Shown: positions 1 through 10,258 of the stretch, piece after piece
Numbering within the stretch: the stretch's first letter is position 1
How the letters are laid out: every line of letters begins with the position of its first letter
NCBI GenBank assembly: GCA_003952965.2
Contig: CM025849.1
Location: 8,758,058-8,822,057, forward strand
Source: Morella rubra
Lineage: Eukaryota; Streptophyta; Magnoliopsida; Fagales; Myricaceae
Reading direction: 5' to 3'
Length of the DNA: 64,000 nt
Position numbers and translations under genes: made by a program
The notes under the pieces: model-generated
What the model was told of the DNA's origin: nothing
The model's input: the letters and a program-made list of their open reading frames with translations, nothing else
The model's database searches: none

Positions 1-2
1 TC

Positions 3-122
3 CCGAAAGATCTACCGCTCGAGTTTCCTAAGGAGAACGGTCCCGTAGGAGAGCACCACCGCCACATAGACTGGGTTGACCTCACCGGCTCCTCTGATGA
101 TGAAGATGAAGACTCCTATTAA
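3..122 (+). CDS. C-terminal exon of an unidentified element-encoded protein (partial)
   Basis: The open frame enters from the window edge and ends at TAA 120-122, with an acidic tail (SSDDEDED then SY). The complete exon is seen in the right arm at 25984-26223, where it follows a polypyrimidine tract and CAG acceptor. The family is not recognised. Because it lies inside an LTR-type sequence that starts TGTAACACCCC at 28801 on the minus strand, it is probably part of a transposable element transcript and not a host gene. Confidence 0.35.
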   Translation, partial: PKDLPLEFPKENGPVGEHHRHIDWVDLTGSSDDEDEDSY

Positions 123-480
123 ATGTTGTTGTTACCTTATATATTCCTTTTATTTACCTGCTTCAGTGTGCTTTGTAAATATTCAAGAACAATAGGGTTA
201 GAGATGTAATTTGTAGGCTAACCTCTGTAGTCTAATGAACTGTAATCCCTAGTCCCTAACCCCAGCTGCTTGGCGTGTTATTTCTTTTGTTTGTTTTTCT
301 TTCTTTTTAATGTTGTTCCTAAGTATCAGTTCGTTACATATATAGTAATGACTCGCTTGTGTAATAATTCTTCTACTAACTTAATTTCCATTTTCTCCTG
401 CTTAAATTCCATATGTAAATTTATTAAGTCTTCCGCTCGTTTTCTCTATAGTTTATAGTTGTCTATGCCCACTTAATCAA
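123..480 (+). mobile_element. Tail of LTR-type element, left arm
   Basis: AT-rich DNA after the acidic exon, with a stretch near 424-445 (CTTCCGCTCG) of the kind common near the ends of plant Ty3-type LTRs. No clean TG..CA end with a target duplication was found, so the inner boundary around 460-480 is approximate. The mirror copy is at about 25625-25983. Confidence 0.4.
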
Positions 481-1776
481 GTGGGATGAGGTAATAAATT
501 ACTTCAGCAATTTGTATTTTCCCTTTGCCAAATTGTTGATTTTTAAACTTCTTTCTGTGTAATCTAAATATCATTTTATTTTTAGGTCCATAGTGGAAAG
601 GCTTTTGATCCGGATGAATCGGAAGATGTCCAACACTTTCATGATGTCCAAGGACCCCTAAGATCTGGGTGTTGGAGGGCCAAAGTGAACTTGGATGCAT
701 ATATATTGTAAAAGTCATTTTGTCCTGCCATCAGTAGAAAGGAGCATGGAGCATGGCAGCATTTTGAGTCATTTTAGCCGAGACATTCAATATAGTGTGA
801 TCTGGAACTAGTTATAACATTGCTGCTGTAAATGAGTAGAATTTTTTGGATATATGGTGTAATTTGGATTGATTTGGATTTGATATCACAGTAGAAATTT
901 GGGCTGTGTTTGAGAGCTGCTTTCAAGGTTAATTTTTGTTTTAGATTTCAAAACATGTTTTAAAGTGATTTTTATTGGAGATAGTAAAAATAGATTTATA
1001 TGTTTGAAATTAGTTTGGAAAGTGTTTTGTATTATATATTTATTTATTGGAGTTCGTGAAAAAATTAGTTTGGAAACTATTTATGTGAACAAATTAAAAT
1101 GAAAACTGTTTTGAAATAAATAATTAATTATTATTGTATAATTATTAAGCCCTGGAAATTTCAGGCCCTGCCACGCTAGGGAGGCTTTGGAAATTCCAGC
1201 CCTGCCACGCGCAAGCCCCGCACGCACTGCCGGGGGGGGGGGGGCACTGGGAATTCCAGCCCCTGTCGTGCGCGTCCCATGTGCAAAGTCTTGGAAATTA
1301 AGAAACATTACTACTTCAATTACAAGTTCAACCATTACATCAAGCTGTTAATGAAGAATCAAGTTCAACCATATCTAAATTACATCATAATTTCCATTTC
1401 TGTTAATGATATGTCAGAAACCACTACTTCAATTACATCAACACTGTTACTGTTAACTAAAATCCAAAATAGACAGTATGTTCTTCTTAGTCTCACTCTT
1501 CTCCTTGGAATTCTTCATCAGCACGCACAACAAATAAAGCTATTTAACACGTTATAACAAAGATCAAAATAGACATATAGACATCATAGTATGCAACTCT
1601 AACCTGTAGATTGATTATATTCCAAATTCAAAAAGGTCAAATCCAAGATTTTCAGGAGCCAAGTTTTGAGATCCCTACAAAATATGTACAAAAAATTATA
1701 GATGGTACTTGATATTTTATACCAATCCCAAAGATATCATATGAATCCCATAATCTTGATAATGTTTTTTCTTTTA
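481..1776. other. Intergenic, GC-rich island and degenerate repeats, no gene
   Basis: Holds no convincing gene. A minus-strand open frame (473-718) has no recognised relatives. At about 1148-1290 an unusually GC-rich island contains three to four degenerate copies of a unit with the core TGGAAATTCCAGCCCTGCCA, plus a run of 13 G at 1232-1244 (14 C in the right arm). At 1310-1560 short units built on GATGTAATTGAAGTAGT (reverse strand) repeat. The mirror is at about 24330-25624. Confidence 0.6.
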
Positions 1777-4464
1777 TTAAATTTCCTGAGTAGCTACACT
1801 ATCTTGAGTTCCAGTTACATAGCCATGCTGAATATCATATACTTCCGTCAATGGAGTTTCACTTGTGTTCAATGTATCTTCTTGCGTTCCATGGCAAGAC
1901 TAAAATAAAATAAAATAAATGTTTCCAATGTGTTACAAAAGCATGAATATAAATAACAAATGTGCAAATGTTTTTAGTAAGCAATGTCAAACACAAAGGT
2001 AAGAAATATAAGAAACCTGATTTTTTTTTTCTATTTTGTTTGAGCTTTGTGTTACTTGGTTGATTCTTTGTTCTTTTTGAGTTCTTCACGACATTTTCTA
2101 ATGGAGACACCTTCTTTTTTGTTGGTGGCTTCCCTTTACATTTAACCACGAGAGGACTAAGCACCTTCTGACTTTCTACATCCATAAGATCAACAGATTC
2201 ATTGCATGTAGGAGATCCACATGGAAGTGCTTGGGAAGGCTGACTGGGTTCACAACAATCGTTGAATTTGTTCGTTAACATAAGAACAGGATTTCTCACT
2301 TCCGTATAATGTTCTTGCTTGGTGATGCAAGCTATGCTAATTTATGCATATCTTTGCACATTTGGTCATATTTTTTTGAAATAGGGTTGTCACTCAGTGG
2401 ATCATAACTATTTTGAATAAAAGTATATCCTTGCTTCAAGTCCTTCCTCCACCGGTCAAGAATATACTTTTGTGGCAATTGAAAAATATTATAACCTTAC
2501 AGCATAGCAAATACATGTCTGTACAATGTTCCTCTAGATTCAAAGAATCCACAATTGCATTTCAAATCACATTCTTCTTCATTGTAACAAACACAAAATC
2601 TTACCTGTTTCATGTAGTCTTCAGTAACTGCCACCTGTTCAGTCACTTGATGGGTAGAAATTGCACCTTTATTCAGAAGAACCTCCTTATAATATAATTG
2701 CATCCTTATCTCCTCTTGAACTTCTTTGAACTTTTCATTGGTGTATACTTGTTGAAACATCTTCTCAAAATGATAAAAGGTTATACATGGTATCACAATT
2801 AAAAGAACCGAAATCAGCAAGTTTCTAATTCTCAACCTTTCTCCGCAAAACACCATCATATTGGTCAACAAATTGCTTCAATGTGGTTGTTGAGTGCACA
2901 TAACCATCAAAAAATGCTTTCATACTCTCACTTCGTTGTGTAGTTGTCATTCCAGCCCAAAATACACCTTTCATATATGTTAGTACCCAAAAAGTCCGCT
3001 CATTATATAACTCACGTAGCCAATCATTGTCCACAAGATTAAAAGTCTCAAGTAGATTTTGCCAACTTGCATCAAACTCATCACATGTCTGAGAGTCATA
3101 CACACTTCTTCATAAGGCACTCTTAATGGCATCATATCGTGAATGTGATGCAAACTTTTCTAGAAGTTTTTCAAAATGTGCCATAGACAATATCTGTGTT
3201 GAGTGTTTGGGAAAACTCTTACAATTGCATTTTTCATAGCCCTATCTTGATCTATTATAATTGCAGTTGGGGCTCGACCATTCATGTATTTCAACCATGT
3301 TTGAAACAACCATACAAAAATTTATGTATCCTTGCTTGATAGTAATTCTGCCCCAAAAAGTATTGATTGACCATGATGATTCACTCCAACGAAAGGAACA
3401 AATGGCATTTTGTATCTATTACTCAAATAAGTAGTGTCAAATGTAACGACGTCTCCAAAATCTTCATACGATGCCCTACTTCGTGCATCAGCCCAGAATA
3501 CATTTCTCAACCTAGATTCATCATCCAAATCAATCATAAAGTAGAAATGATCATTTATTCCTTGTATTCTAGTGAAATAGTCACGAAGTGCTTCGGCACC
3601 TCCTTGGTCAAGCTGAAGATGTCTAGCTTTGTTGAGATAATTACGACAATCTCTTTCTATAAATGGAAGATTCTCATAACCTCCCGCTTCAACAACGAAT
3701 GTGTTGAAATTCTTACTCGGTGGTACTCCAGAGTGATCATTCACATCTAGCTACCTTTTGACAAAACCATCCAATTTCCTATTGCATCGAAAATATCTAA
3801 CTTTGCCTGGGCTTAAAGCATGATTATGGTCAATAGCTACAGTAGTTACAACCCACTTCGTCTCAACTAAGTTTGCATTCAAATGTTCCTTACACCCTGC
3901 TTTGGTTGTTGGTTTTGGATTATTATAAGTACTACTTGAGGTAGTTGTAGTGTTGCCATGACGAGCACATCCAAGGCTAATCCAACGTGGACACCCACTT
4001 TTCAACTTTTTAATTTTCCTTTGTACCATAGCAAAACCCTCTTGCTTCCCATAACTCCTATAATATAAAGTAACTTCTTCTATTGAGCTAAACACCACTA
4101 CTTCCTTAGGTGCCTCAACCTTTTCAATTACATCTACGAGCTTGTAGTTGTACTTGTTCTCCATATCTTTAGGCTCTACATCATTTACAATTTCATTTTG
4201 ATCTATAACAAAAGAATATAACAAAGTTCAAAGGAAACAACTAGATATAATAACATTCACTAAACAATAATCAACGAATGATGAGTAAAATCGACCAATG
4301 AGAAAGAAATACAATGATTTGAAGCAAAATTAACCGGAGATTGAAAGGACTATCATTCCATTTTGAGGGTCAACTTGGAGGGGTTGATCTTCATCAATTA
4401 GAAGTTGTGTAGTCAAATAATCATCTTCACACTCATTCCCAAAAGCCGAGGGTGGCAAGTCCAT
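1777..4464 (-). pseudogene. FAR1-related sequence (FRS) pseudogene, left arm
   Basis: FRS proteins are Mutator-transposase-derived plant transcription regulators of the FHY3/FAR1 family. In reading order there is a short first coding exon (4464 to about 4335), an intron, then a FAR1 zinc-cluster-like domain (4201-3753), a MULE transposase core with motifs VVTFDTTYL, GVNHHGQS and DQDRAMKNA, and a SWIM-type segment (CNCGFFESRG). The last part is a lysine-rich tail and a final exon ending at 1777. It is broken by in-frame stops after VKR, after SSKDT, before RSVYDS and after RKVEN, and by a frameshift after WHILKN. The SWIM motif has LYRH where the family has LCRH, so a zinc ligand is lost. The same lesions are in the right arm, so decay preceded the inverted duplication. 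Confidence 0.88.
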
Positions 4465-4800
4465 CTATAAGTTATTCCAAAAAATGATTTTTTTTTTATT
4501 ACAAATCAATATAAAGAAAATTTAAAACGCCAAGTACAATGTCCACCCCTTTGATTTGTAAGACATGCAAATCAACTTCCAACTCCAAACCTTATATCGT
4601 AACTTCTAGAGTAAAATTTCAAAGAAAAATACCTGTGGCTGTGTTGGCTTTCCTGTGGTGGTCTAAAACTATCTGGGTTTGCCTGTGCCGATCTGAAACG
4701 AACGGACAGTTGTGGACGATGCGGCGGTGTGTTGGGTCTATCAGCTTTGGTCACTAGTGGAGCCAATTCCAAGCCGCTATCTTCGTTTGGGGGAGGATGA
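4465..4800 (-). promoter_or_regulatory. Probable 5' leader exon and intron of the FRS pseudogene
   Basis: On the minus strand an open segment (about 4780-4630) ends at a CACAG/GTATTT donor-like site. An acceptor (TTATAG) directly precedes the FRS start at 4464. This fits a leader exon plus intron. It lies head to head with the tubulin exon on the plus strand, so the two probably shared a divergent promoter region. This is inference from splice-like sites and position. Confidence 0.35.
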
Positions 4801-4823
4801 AAACAAATGCACGGCAGATTTTT

Positions 4824-4850
4824 TTTTTTTGGGAGGGGGGGGGGGGGGGG
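4824..4850 (+). repeat. Poly-T / poly-G homopolymer block
   Basis: A run of T is followed by GGGA and 16 G. The right arm has 18 C plus 4 C in the mirrored place (about 21250-21272). Such runs are replication- and sequencing-error-prone, and the arms differ here. Confidence 0.85.
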
Positions 4851-5095
4851 AAGTGTGTGTACAGCATTTTTGCAAGCAATTTTTGTTTTTTTAAACCTGG
4901 TGCCACGTATGCAGGGTCGGCTAGAAGTCGGTTTTGAGACGAGGGTATATCATTACTCTAAAGACCCCACAGGAGAAATCAAATCTCAACAGACAACCCA
5001 TTCCGAATCACAGGCGTCGCTCCCAAAAGAGAGGCGTCTTAATAAACGCTCCTCTCTTCCTTTCTCTTTTTATCCTACATTTTTAGCATTTCAAA

Positions 5096-5188
5096 ATGAG
5101 AGAGTGCAACTCGGTCCACATCGGCCAGGCCGGCATTCAGGTCGGAAATGCCTGCTGGGAATTGTACTGCCTCGAGCACGGCATTCAG
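5096..5188 (+). pseudogene. TUA: Orphan exon 1 of an alpha-tubulin gene, left arm
   Basis: ATG at 5096 opens 31 codons that begin MREC and include [20 protein letters not shown], the invariant N-terminus of alpha-tubulin (nucleotide-binding strand and loop of the GTPase domain). The exon ends at CAG with a GTACCA donor at 5189, where plant TUA genes carry an intron. No further tubulin exon follows. After about 400 bp of intron-like DNA the sequence becomes AT-rich foldback DNA. About 300 bp of upstream DNA, including a CT-rich leader, is retained, so a promoter with a first exon may remain transcribable. It is a truncated gene fragment; an intact parent must exist elsewhere. Confidence 0.93.
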
Positions 5189-5794
5189 GTACCACTTATT
5201 TCACTCGTTCTCGTTTCTTCCTTTATTTCCCGCTCCGATTCGCTTGTTCGTTTTCGTGGCTGATTCCATCGCGATTAGTCCTGTTGCAGTTTGTGTAAAA
5301 TGTGAGTGGATCTCTGGATCTGACATATGATGCGGTAAACTAACAAAAATTTGCCAGGTCAGGGTTGTTTTCTTGTGTAAAGTAAGCATTTTTTTGAAAG
5401 ATAACTAGTGTGGAGTTCTGATGGAAAATGTAACGTCAATTGAAACAATTTTAGCTTGATTAGGTAGATGCGCGGATATGAGAACACATTTCTTTGACGT
5501 TTTGCAAGATAGAGGTTTTTTTCGTAATTTGATGTGAACTGTTGCTATAATCTATATAACCTTCATTAGGATTAGATCCTCAGATTTCTGAGCCATTTCT
5601 TTTACATTTTATATCATGGGCTTGTTTGGTAGTTTAGATTTTCGTTTAGATTTTAGTTTTTATTTTAGATTTTGAAGATTAAAAAATATTTTAGAACAAT
5701 GTTACGTTTATTTGGTTAGTTCAGTTTGGATTCATTTATTTAATAATATTTTTCTTTTAATAACTATTATATTCAAGAAATAATACCAAATAAC
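5189..5794 (+). other. Tubulin intron 1 remnant, truncated
   Basis: Starts with the tubulin exon 1 donor and carries ordinary intron-like T-rich sequence. Near 5620 it reaches GGGCTTGTTTGGTAGTTTAG, a sequence typical of MITE ends, and then turns extremely AT-rich. No acceptor leading to tubulin exon 2 is present. The mirror is at about 20310-20913. Confidence 0.6.
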
Positions 5795-7075
5795 ATCAAA
5801 ATTAATTTACAAAAGTTAGGGAAAAAAATTCGGAAAAAACACAAAAATATTTATACAAATATAAAAGTTATTAGAAAATATCAAAATAACAAATAAATAT
5901 TTGTAAAATAATAAAAAAAAACAAATTTAAAAATCAATGGAAATTGTAGAAAATATATAAAAAATAAGTTAGCAAAATTAATTAATTGCTATAAATTTTA
6001 AAAATAAATAAAAATGTGGGGAAATTGTAGGAAAAATGCAAAAGGAAAATTAATTTTAAAAAATAGAGAAATTTTTTTATCATAATAATAAAAAAATATA
6101 AAATCTCAAAAGGTTTAAAGATGAAAAACATACTTTTTTAAATTCAATACAGTGAAAAAATAAAAATTAATTTCCTAGATCAGAAATTTTTTCATAACAA
6201 TACTAAAAATAACTTACATAAATTAAAAAATATACAAAAACTTAAAACAAAAATTGGCGATGCTTCTAAAATAATAAAAAATCCACCAAATAAATATAAA
6301 TAAAAAAATAACTAAACAAAAATATTAAAATGGATAAATAGATCTAAAAAATCTAGGGACATTTAGCAAAAGAATTTAAAAATCATAAGAAAGTATATAA
6401 ATTACAAAATGAATAAAATATAAAAAAAAAACTACGAAAAACAAAAAATATTAGAATACCAAAAAATAAAGAATATTTTTAGACTAGCCACCCTGTTGAG
6501 GGGGCTCCCTATGGGCTCAACCCTGCGAGGTGGCGCACTTTTGGCTACTTAGGGTGGTTCCAATTTTTAAAATTAGTTTTTGTAAATTAATTAATTTTTT
6601 ATTCAATCTCCAAAAAAATTTTTTATTTTTTTTAACTTTTCTAGTTTCTTTTCATATTTTTATAAAATATTTAGGATACTGTTTTAGTTTAATTTTCTAA
6701 AGTTTAATTTTTATTTTTTGTATTTTGTATTTTTTTTTTTTATTTACTTTTTATTTAGTAAATATCCCTAGATTTTTTTTATTATATATTTAGAATATTT
6801 GGTAATAATTTTTATATTTTCTGAATATCTTTTAGATTTTTATTTTGATGATTTTTAATTTAAGTTGTAAATTATAGCAATTAACTAGGTTGCGAACTAA
6901 TTTTTTATATATATTTTATACAATTCTGCGATTTTGAATTTTTGTTTTAATTTATTTTTTGCGAATATTTATTTGTTATTTTGATATTTGTTTAAATATT
7001 TTTATATATTTTTTAGATTTTTTTCCTAATTTTTGTAAATTAATTTTAATTTTTTGGTTATCATTTTCTAAATCT
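5795..7075. repeat. AT-rich foldback element (imperfect internal inverted repeat)
   Basis: Sequence at about 5800-5935 matches the reverse complement of about 6955-7075 with scattered differences; shared pieces include AACAAATAAATATTTG and TTAATTTACAAAA. It forms a stem-loop of about 1.3 kb. At the centre (6483-6560) is a GC-rich block with its own short inverted repeat (CCACCCT..AGGGTGG). No coding capacity. It resembles foldback or MITE-type DNA; no target duplication could be fixed. The mirror is at about 19025-20310. Confidence 0.65.
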
Positions 7076-7086
7076 AATGATACCTA

Positions 7087-7087
<1 letters not shown>

Positions 7088-7120
<33 letters not shown>

Positions 7121-7180
7121 ATGTCCCAATTGGGTGATCTATATATATTGTATGTCCCAATTGTGGTGATCGGACCATAT
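7088..7180 (+). repeat. TA microsatellite and short tandem repeat
   Basis: A (TA)n run is followed by two copies of a unit of about 39 bp with core TATTGTATGTCCCAATTG. The first copy differs by a small indel from its counterpart in the right arm (18940-19010). Confidence 0.8.
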
Positions 7181-7320
7181 ATTTTTTAAATGTAATGAGC
7201 ACACTCGTGAGAACTAGGACAATCTTTTAGGTCGAAACTAGCAGTGGAAAAATCTTAACCAGAAGGCTGGAGCCCAACTATTCTCTTGACAAATATAGTT
7301 CTCTTTTGGCCCTACTAAAT

Positions 7321-8118
7321 AAGTGAGCCTACAATTTTGTGGTTAGAGGCCTATTCTAGAGAGCGAGGCTCTGCCTTCTCTCTAGAATTTTCTCCTCCTT
7401 GACTGATTAACCCTCCCCTCCTACCTCCCTCTTTGGCGGCGGGAGGAGCTCCAACTCTTCCTACCCCCCTCTTCTCCTTTGCTCTAGCCTTCCGTGACCA
7501 GATCCCTTAATAAACTCTTCATTTCGACCACTTATAAGGGTTTTTAAAGACCATGACTGGTGAGGACAACATCTACATCGCCTGGAGAAGCTTGCTGCAC
7601 CGACCAATTCGCGACGGGACGGTATGTGTGATCTCACGCGCACGCGTGAATCTCACGCGCCCGTCCTTTCTCTTCATTTTTCAGCGGTAGGTGGCCCTCT
7701 CCGGTATGCACGCGCTAGGTGGTTGGCATATGGACATCTAGGCGCTCTTCATGGTCATCTCCGTTGACCGACCAGGCAGCGCCGTGTGGGTCCACGCGTG
7801 CGTGGATCTCACGTGTCTCCCCATTTTTCCTATCTTGGCTGATCTCTCACCTCCAGTTGCTGGTCTTACCATCCTATTCTGCCATTGGCTTTACTTTTCC
7901 GCTGGTCATCTCAGCTTGCTGCCCTCTGTGGATTTCCACCTTTTATGGGTCTCTACTCGCTCTTTTAGGCTTGAGTTTGCAAGACTGTTTGACCCCTTTG
8001 CTTGTTGGTCCGTCGCCTCTCTGGAGGGTTCGACGTGCTCCTTAGAGCATGTACTTAAAGTTTTTCAACCTCCTTGATCTTAACTGTTTTGATTTAAAAA
8101 AAAAAAAAAAAAAAAGTG
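7321..8118 (+). mobile_element. Poly-A retroposon with (damaged) target duplication, left arm
   Basis: An insertion of about 775 bp begins after AAGTGAGCCTA (7321-7331) and ends in about 20 A at 8115. The right-arm copy is flanked by the same 11 bp on both sides (17980-17990 and 18766-18776). The third HSL2 block has a single uninterrupted site at 39095-39105 (TAGGCCCACTT), which is an empty site. Poly-A plus a target duplication marks LINE-type retrotransposition. The body is CT-rich at first (7360-7500), contains several CACGCG/ACGTG-like stretches, and has no intact reverse-transcriptase frame, so it is a non-autonomous or truncated element. In the left arm the 3' target copy has lost about 11 bp (AGCCTAGGCTG). 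Confidence 0.85.
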
Positions 8119-9988
8119 CATTTTTTTTTTTTTTTTTTTCTTTCTTTTTATGCGTATATCTCCGTTCTACAGTGAAAGTGCGACATAAACGGCACACCTT
8201 TTTCCTATAAGTTAAACGACAACAAATGGGAAACTCCTAGCCTTGCAAAACTTCGGTCTTCTCGAATATTTTGCGTATTTTGTTACACCAAATCATTCAG
8301 TTGAACGTATTAAAGATTTGGCGACGGCGGTGTACACCAATAAATTCGAAAGGTCATTATCTCAAGTTCTTATGATTATCTTCTTAGTTATTTACTTATT
8401 TGGTCATTCCCTTCTGGAATAACACGAGGGTAAAATGCACTATGGACGAGAAATTCGTAACGAATTGAAGGCATAATAATCTCCTCATGGGCTTCTTTTT
8501 TCTTTTCCTATTTTATTGCTGTTTGTTGAAAGTGATGTCTAAAGATAACAAATTAAGATCGAAATCTTCTAGAGTTTCGAACATGATTCAATGTGAGGAT
8601 TCTTGAGCTCTTGGTATAACTTTAAAGTCAAATAATTTATATTTTATCAACTCAATATTTGCCACCTCGCATTCTTAATTTTTTGATTTTTTTTAGTAAT
8701 TTTTAAAATCTTAATTATGCATTTTATTGTGTCCCACTGGATAGAAAATCAGAGGATATCTCAATCAAAATAACCCTCCCATAAATTACTAGTATCTCTC
8801 TAAATATGCCTATAATTGTATCGTGATGCTGTTTTGAGCTTTCCTATATTCATTTATTTGGATTATTTGAATGGATCAAGATATTTTTCAAATTCTCTGT
8901 TGAAATTGCATTGTAGAATTAGAGAGATAGACACAACATGCTGACCTTATACCATTTAATGTTTATTATATAAAATTTTGGACAATATCTACCCTACAAT
9001 AGAGTTCACCTATTATGTTTGTCTCTCTCTAAATTATACTATACAATTCGAGTAGGAAATTATAGAGAATTTCAATTCTATTTAGATTATAATCTTTTCT
9101 AATTTGAATTATACATGTAATTCGATAAAAGAGATAGACATAATAAATGGACTCTTAAATTTTCGAAATTTTATAAGAACACATTAAATGAAAAGAAATC
9201 TATCTATAGTTTCTAACTGTCCAGGTAACGTGTAACTGATATAGGGCGATATTTTTTCCTACCAAATCTTTAGGAGGTAAAACAGACATAAAAAATTACA
9301 AATTTCTGAGAAGGACAGAACGCAATGGACAGGTATAGTGCCAGCCGTTTTCATACGTCAAAATTGGGTTTGGTTTATGTTTAGCGTTTTTCTATTTAGA
9401 AAATGGCCTGCCTGGACTAGTCCGTCTCTCTTGAATTTCTGTGAAAGGAGGTTCAGAATAAAGTTAAGGGTTCGTAAATTGATCCAAATCCATGGATGTA
9501 GAAGTGCCTTTTCCAGCTCTTTAACATTTGAAATTTTGAAGTGCCCCTTCGCTTTCACATTGACTGACTCAAAGCAATTTGCATTCATTTTCAAGCATTC
9601 AGACTCAAAACCTCGAATCCGTGCCAAACCAAATCTCCACCATTGATCCCCTTCCCCCTTAGAGTAAATCATTTCTCTTAATACGCGAGTAGTAATCTAG
9701 AAGGATTCATCCTCCCGAAATATGCGGTTGGCACTCTATTGGGCACTTCGAGTCCTTTCCAATCTCACGTACAACCCATTTTCCTTTGTTACTTTCCCCT
9801 AAAAAGCTAAAACCAATCACGTTTCGCTTGCTCAGATTGCAATTGCATCCCTATTTACCAAAGACACCTGCAATTATATTCTCGCAATACATGTTCTTTT
9901 TAGTTCTTCCCAAATTCTTCTTGGAAAGAATCCTGCAGGATATAACAACAACCATTTCTCTTCTCGCAAAGTACCAAATTTCCCTCGC
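8119..9988. other. Upstream region of left HSL2-type gene, no gene seen
   Basis: Non-coding, AT-rich DNA homologous to the right arm (about 16116-17979) and, from its start, to the third HSL2 block (about 36300-39100, with insertions there). A stretch around 8850-9130 contains repeated TCTCTCTAA/TAGAGAGA motifs. The open frames here (9338-9672) overlap each other on both strands and look incidental. Confidence 0.6.
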
Positions 9989-9995
9989 TATAAAA
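9989..9995 (+). promoter_or_regulatory. TATA box of left HSL2-type gene
   Basis: TATAAAA lies about 264 bp upstream of the chosen start codon. It is identical in the right arm. In the third copy the same place reads GAGAAACA, so the box is absent there. The ATG at 9999 overlaps this TATA region and so would not be in the mRNA. Confidence 0.55.
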
Positions 9996-10258
9996 TGCAC
10001 AATATCCCAAAAGATGAATTTATTAAGAACCTACCCTTTTCGATTCGCAGCAGCTCTTTCCATGTGACCCTTCGAAACTGTAATCCCGCCTTTAAAATCT
10101 TGTCGTCCTCGTACTTGTCACCTTGTCTTCCATGTATCGGCTATGGATTCCACCGATTCCCAAACCGTTACTCCCTCCCTTTCTCTATCTCACAAATCAA
10201 GATACCCAATAAACATGTTCAGCTGCCAGTAGCCAAGCTTTCAATTTTTGTTTCGAAG

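Noticed and set aside
473-718. 81-codon minus-strand open frame with a basic KKFKNQQFGKGK segment, mirrored at 25389-25634
   Set aside because: Looks partly protein-like, but no family, no start context and an edge inside repeat DNA; left as non-coding.
9995-10258. N-terminal extension of the HSL2 frame beginning at 9995
   Set aside because: The codon overlaps a TATAAAA box, and the extension has no family match. Met at 10259 starts a typical signal peptide.
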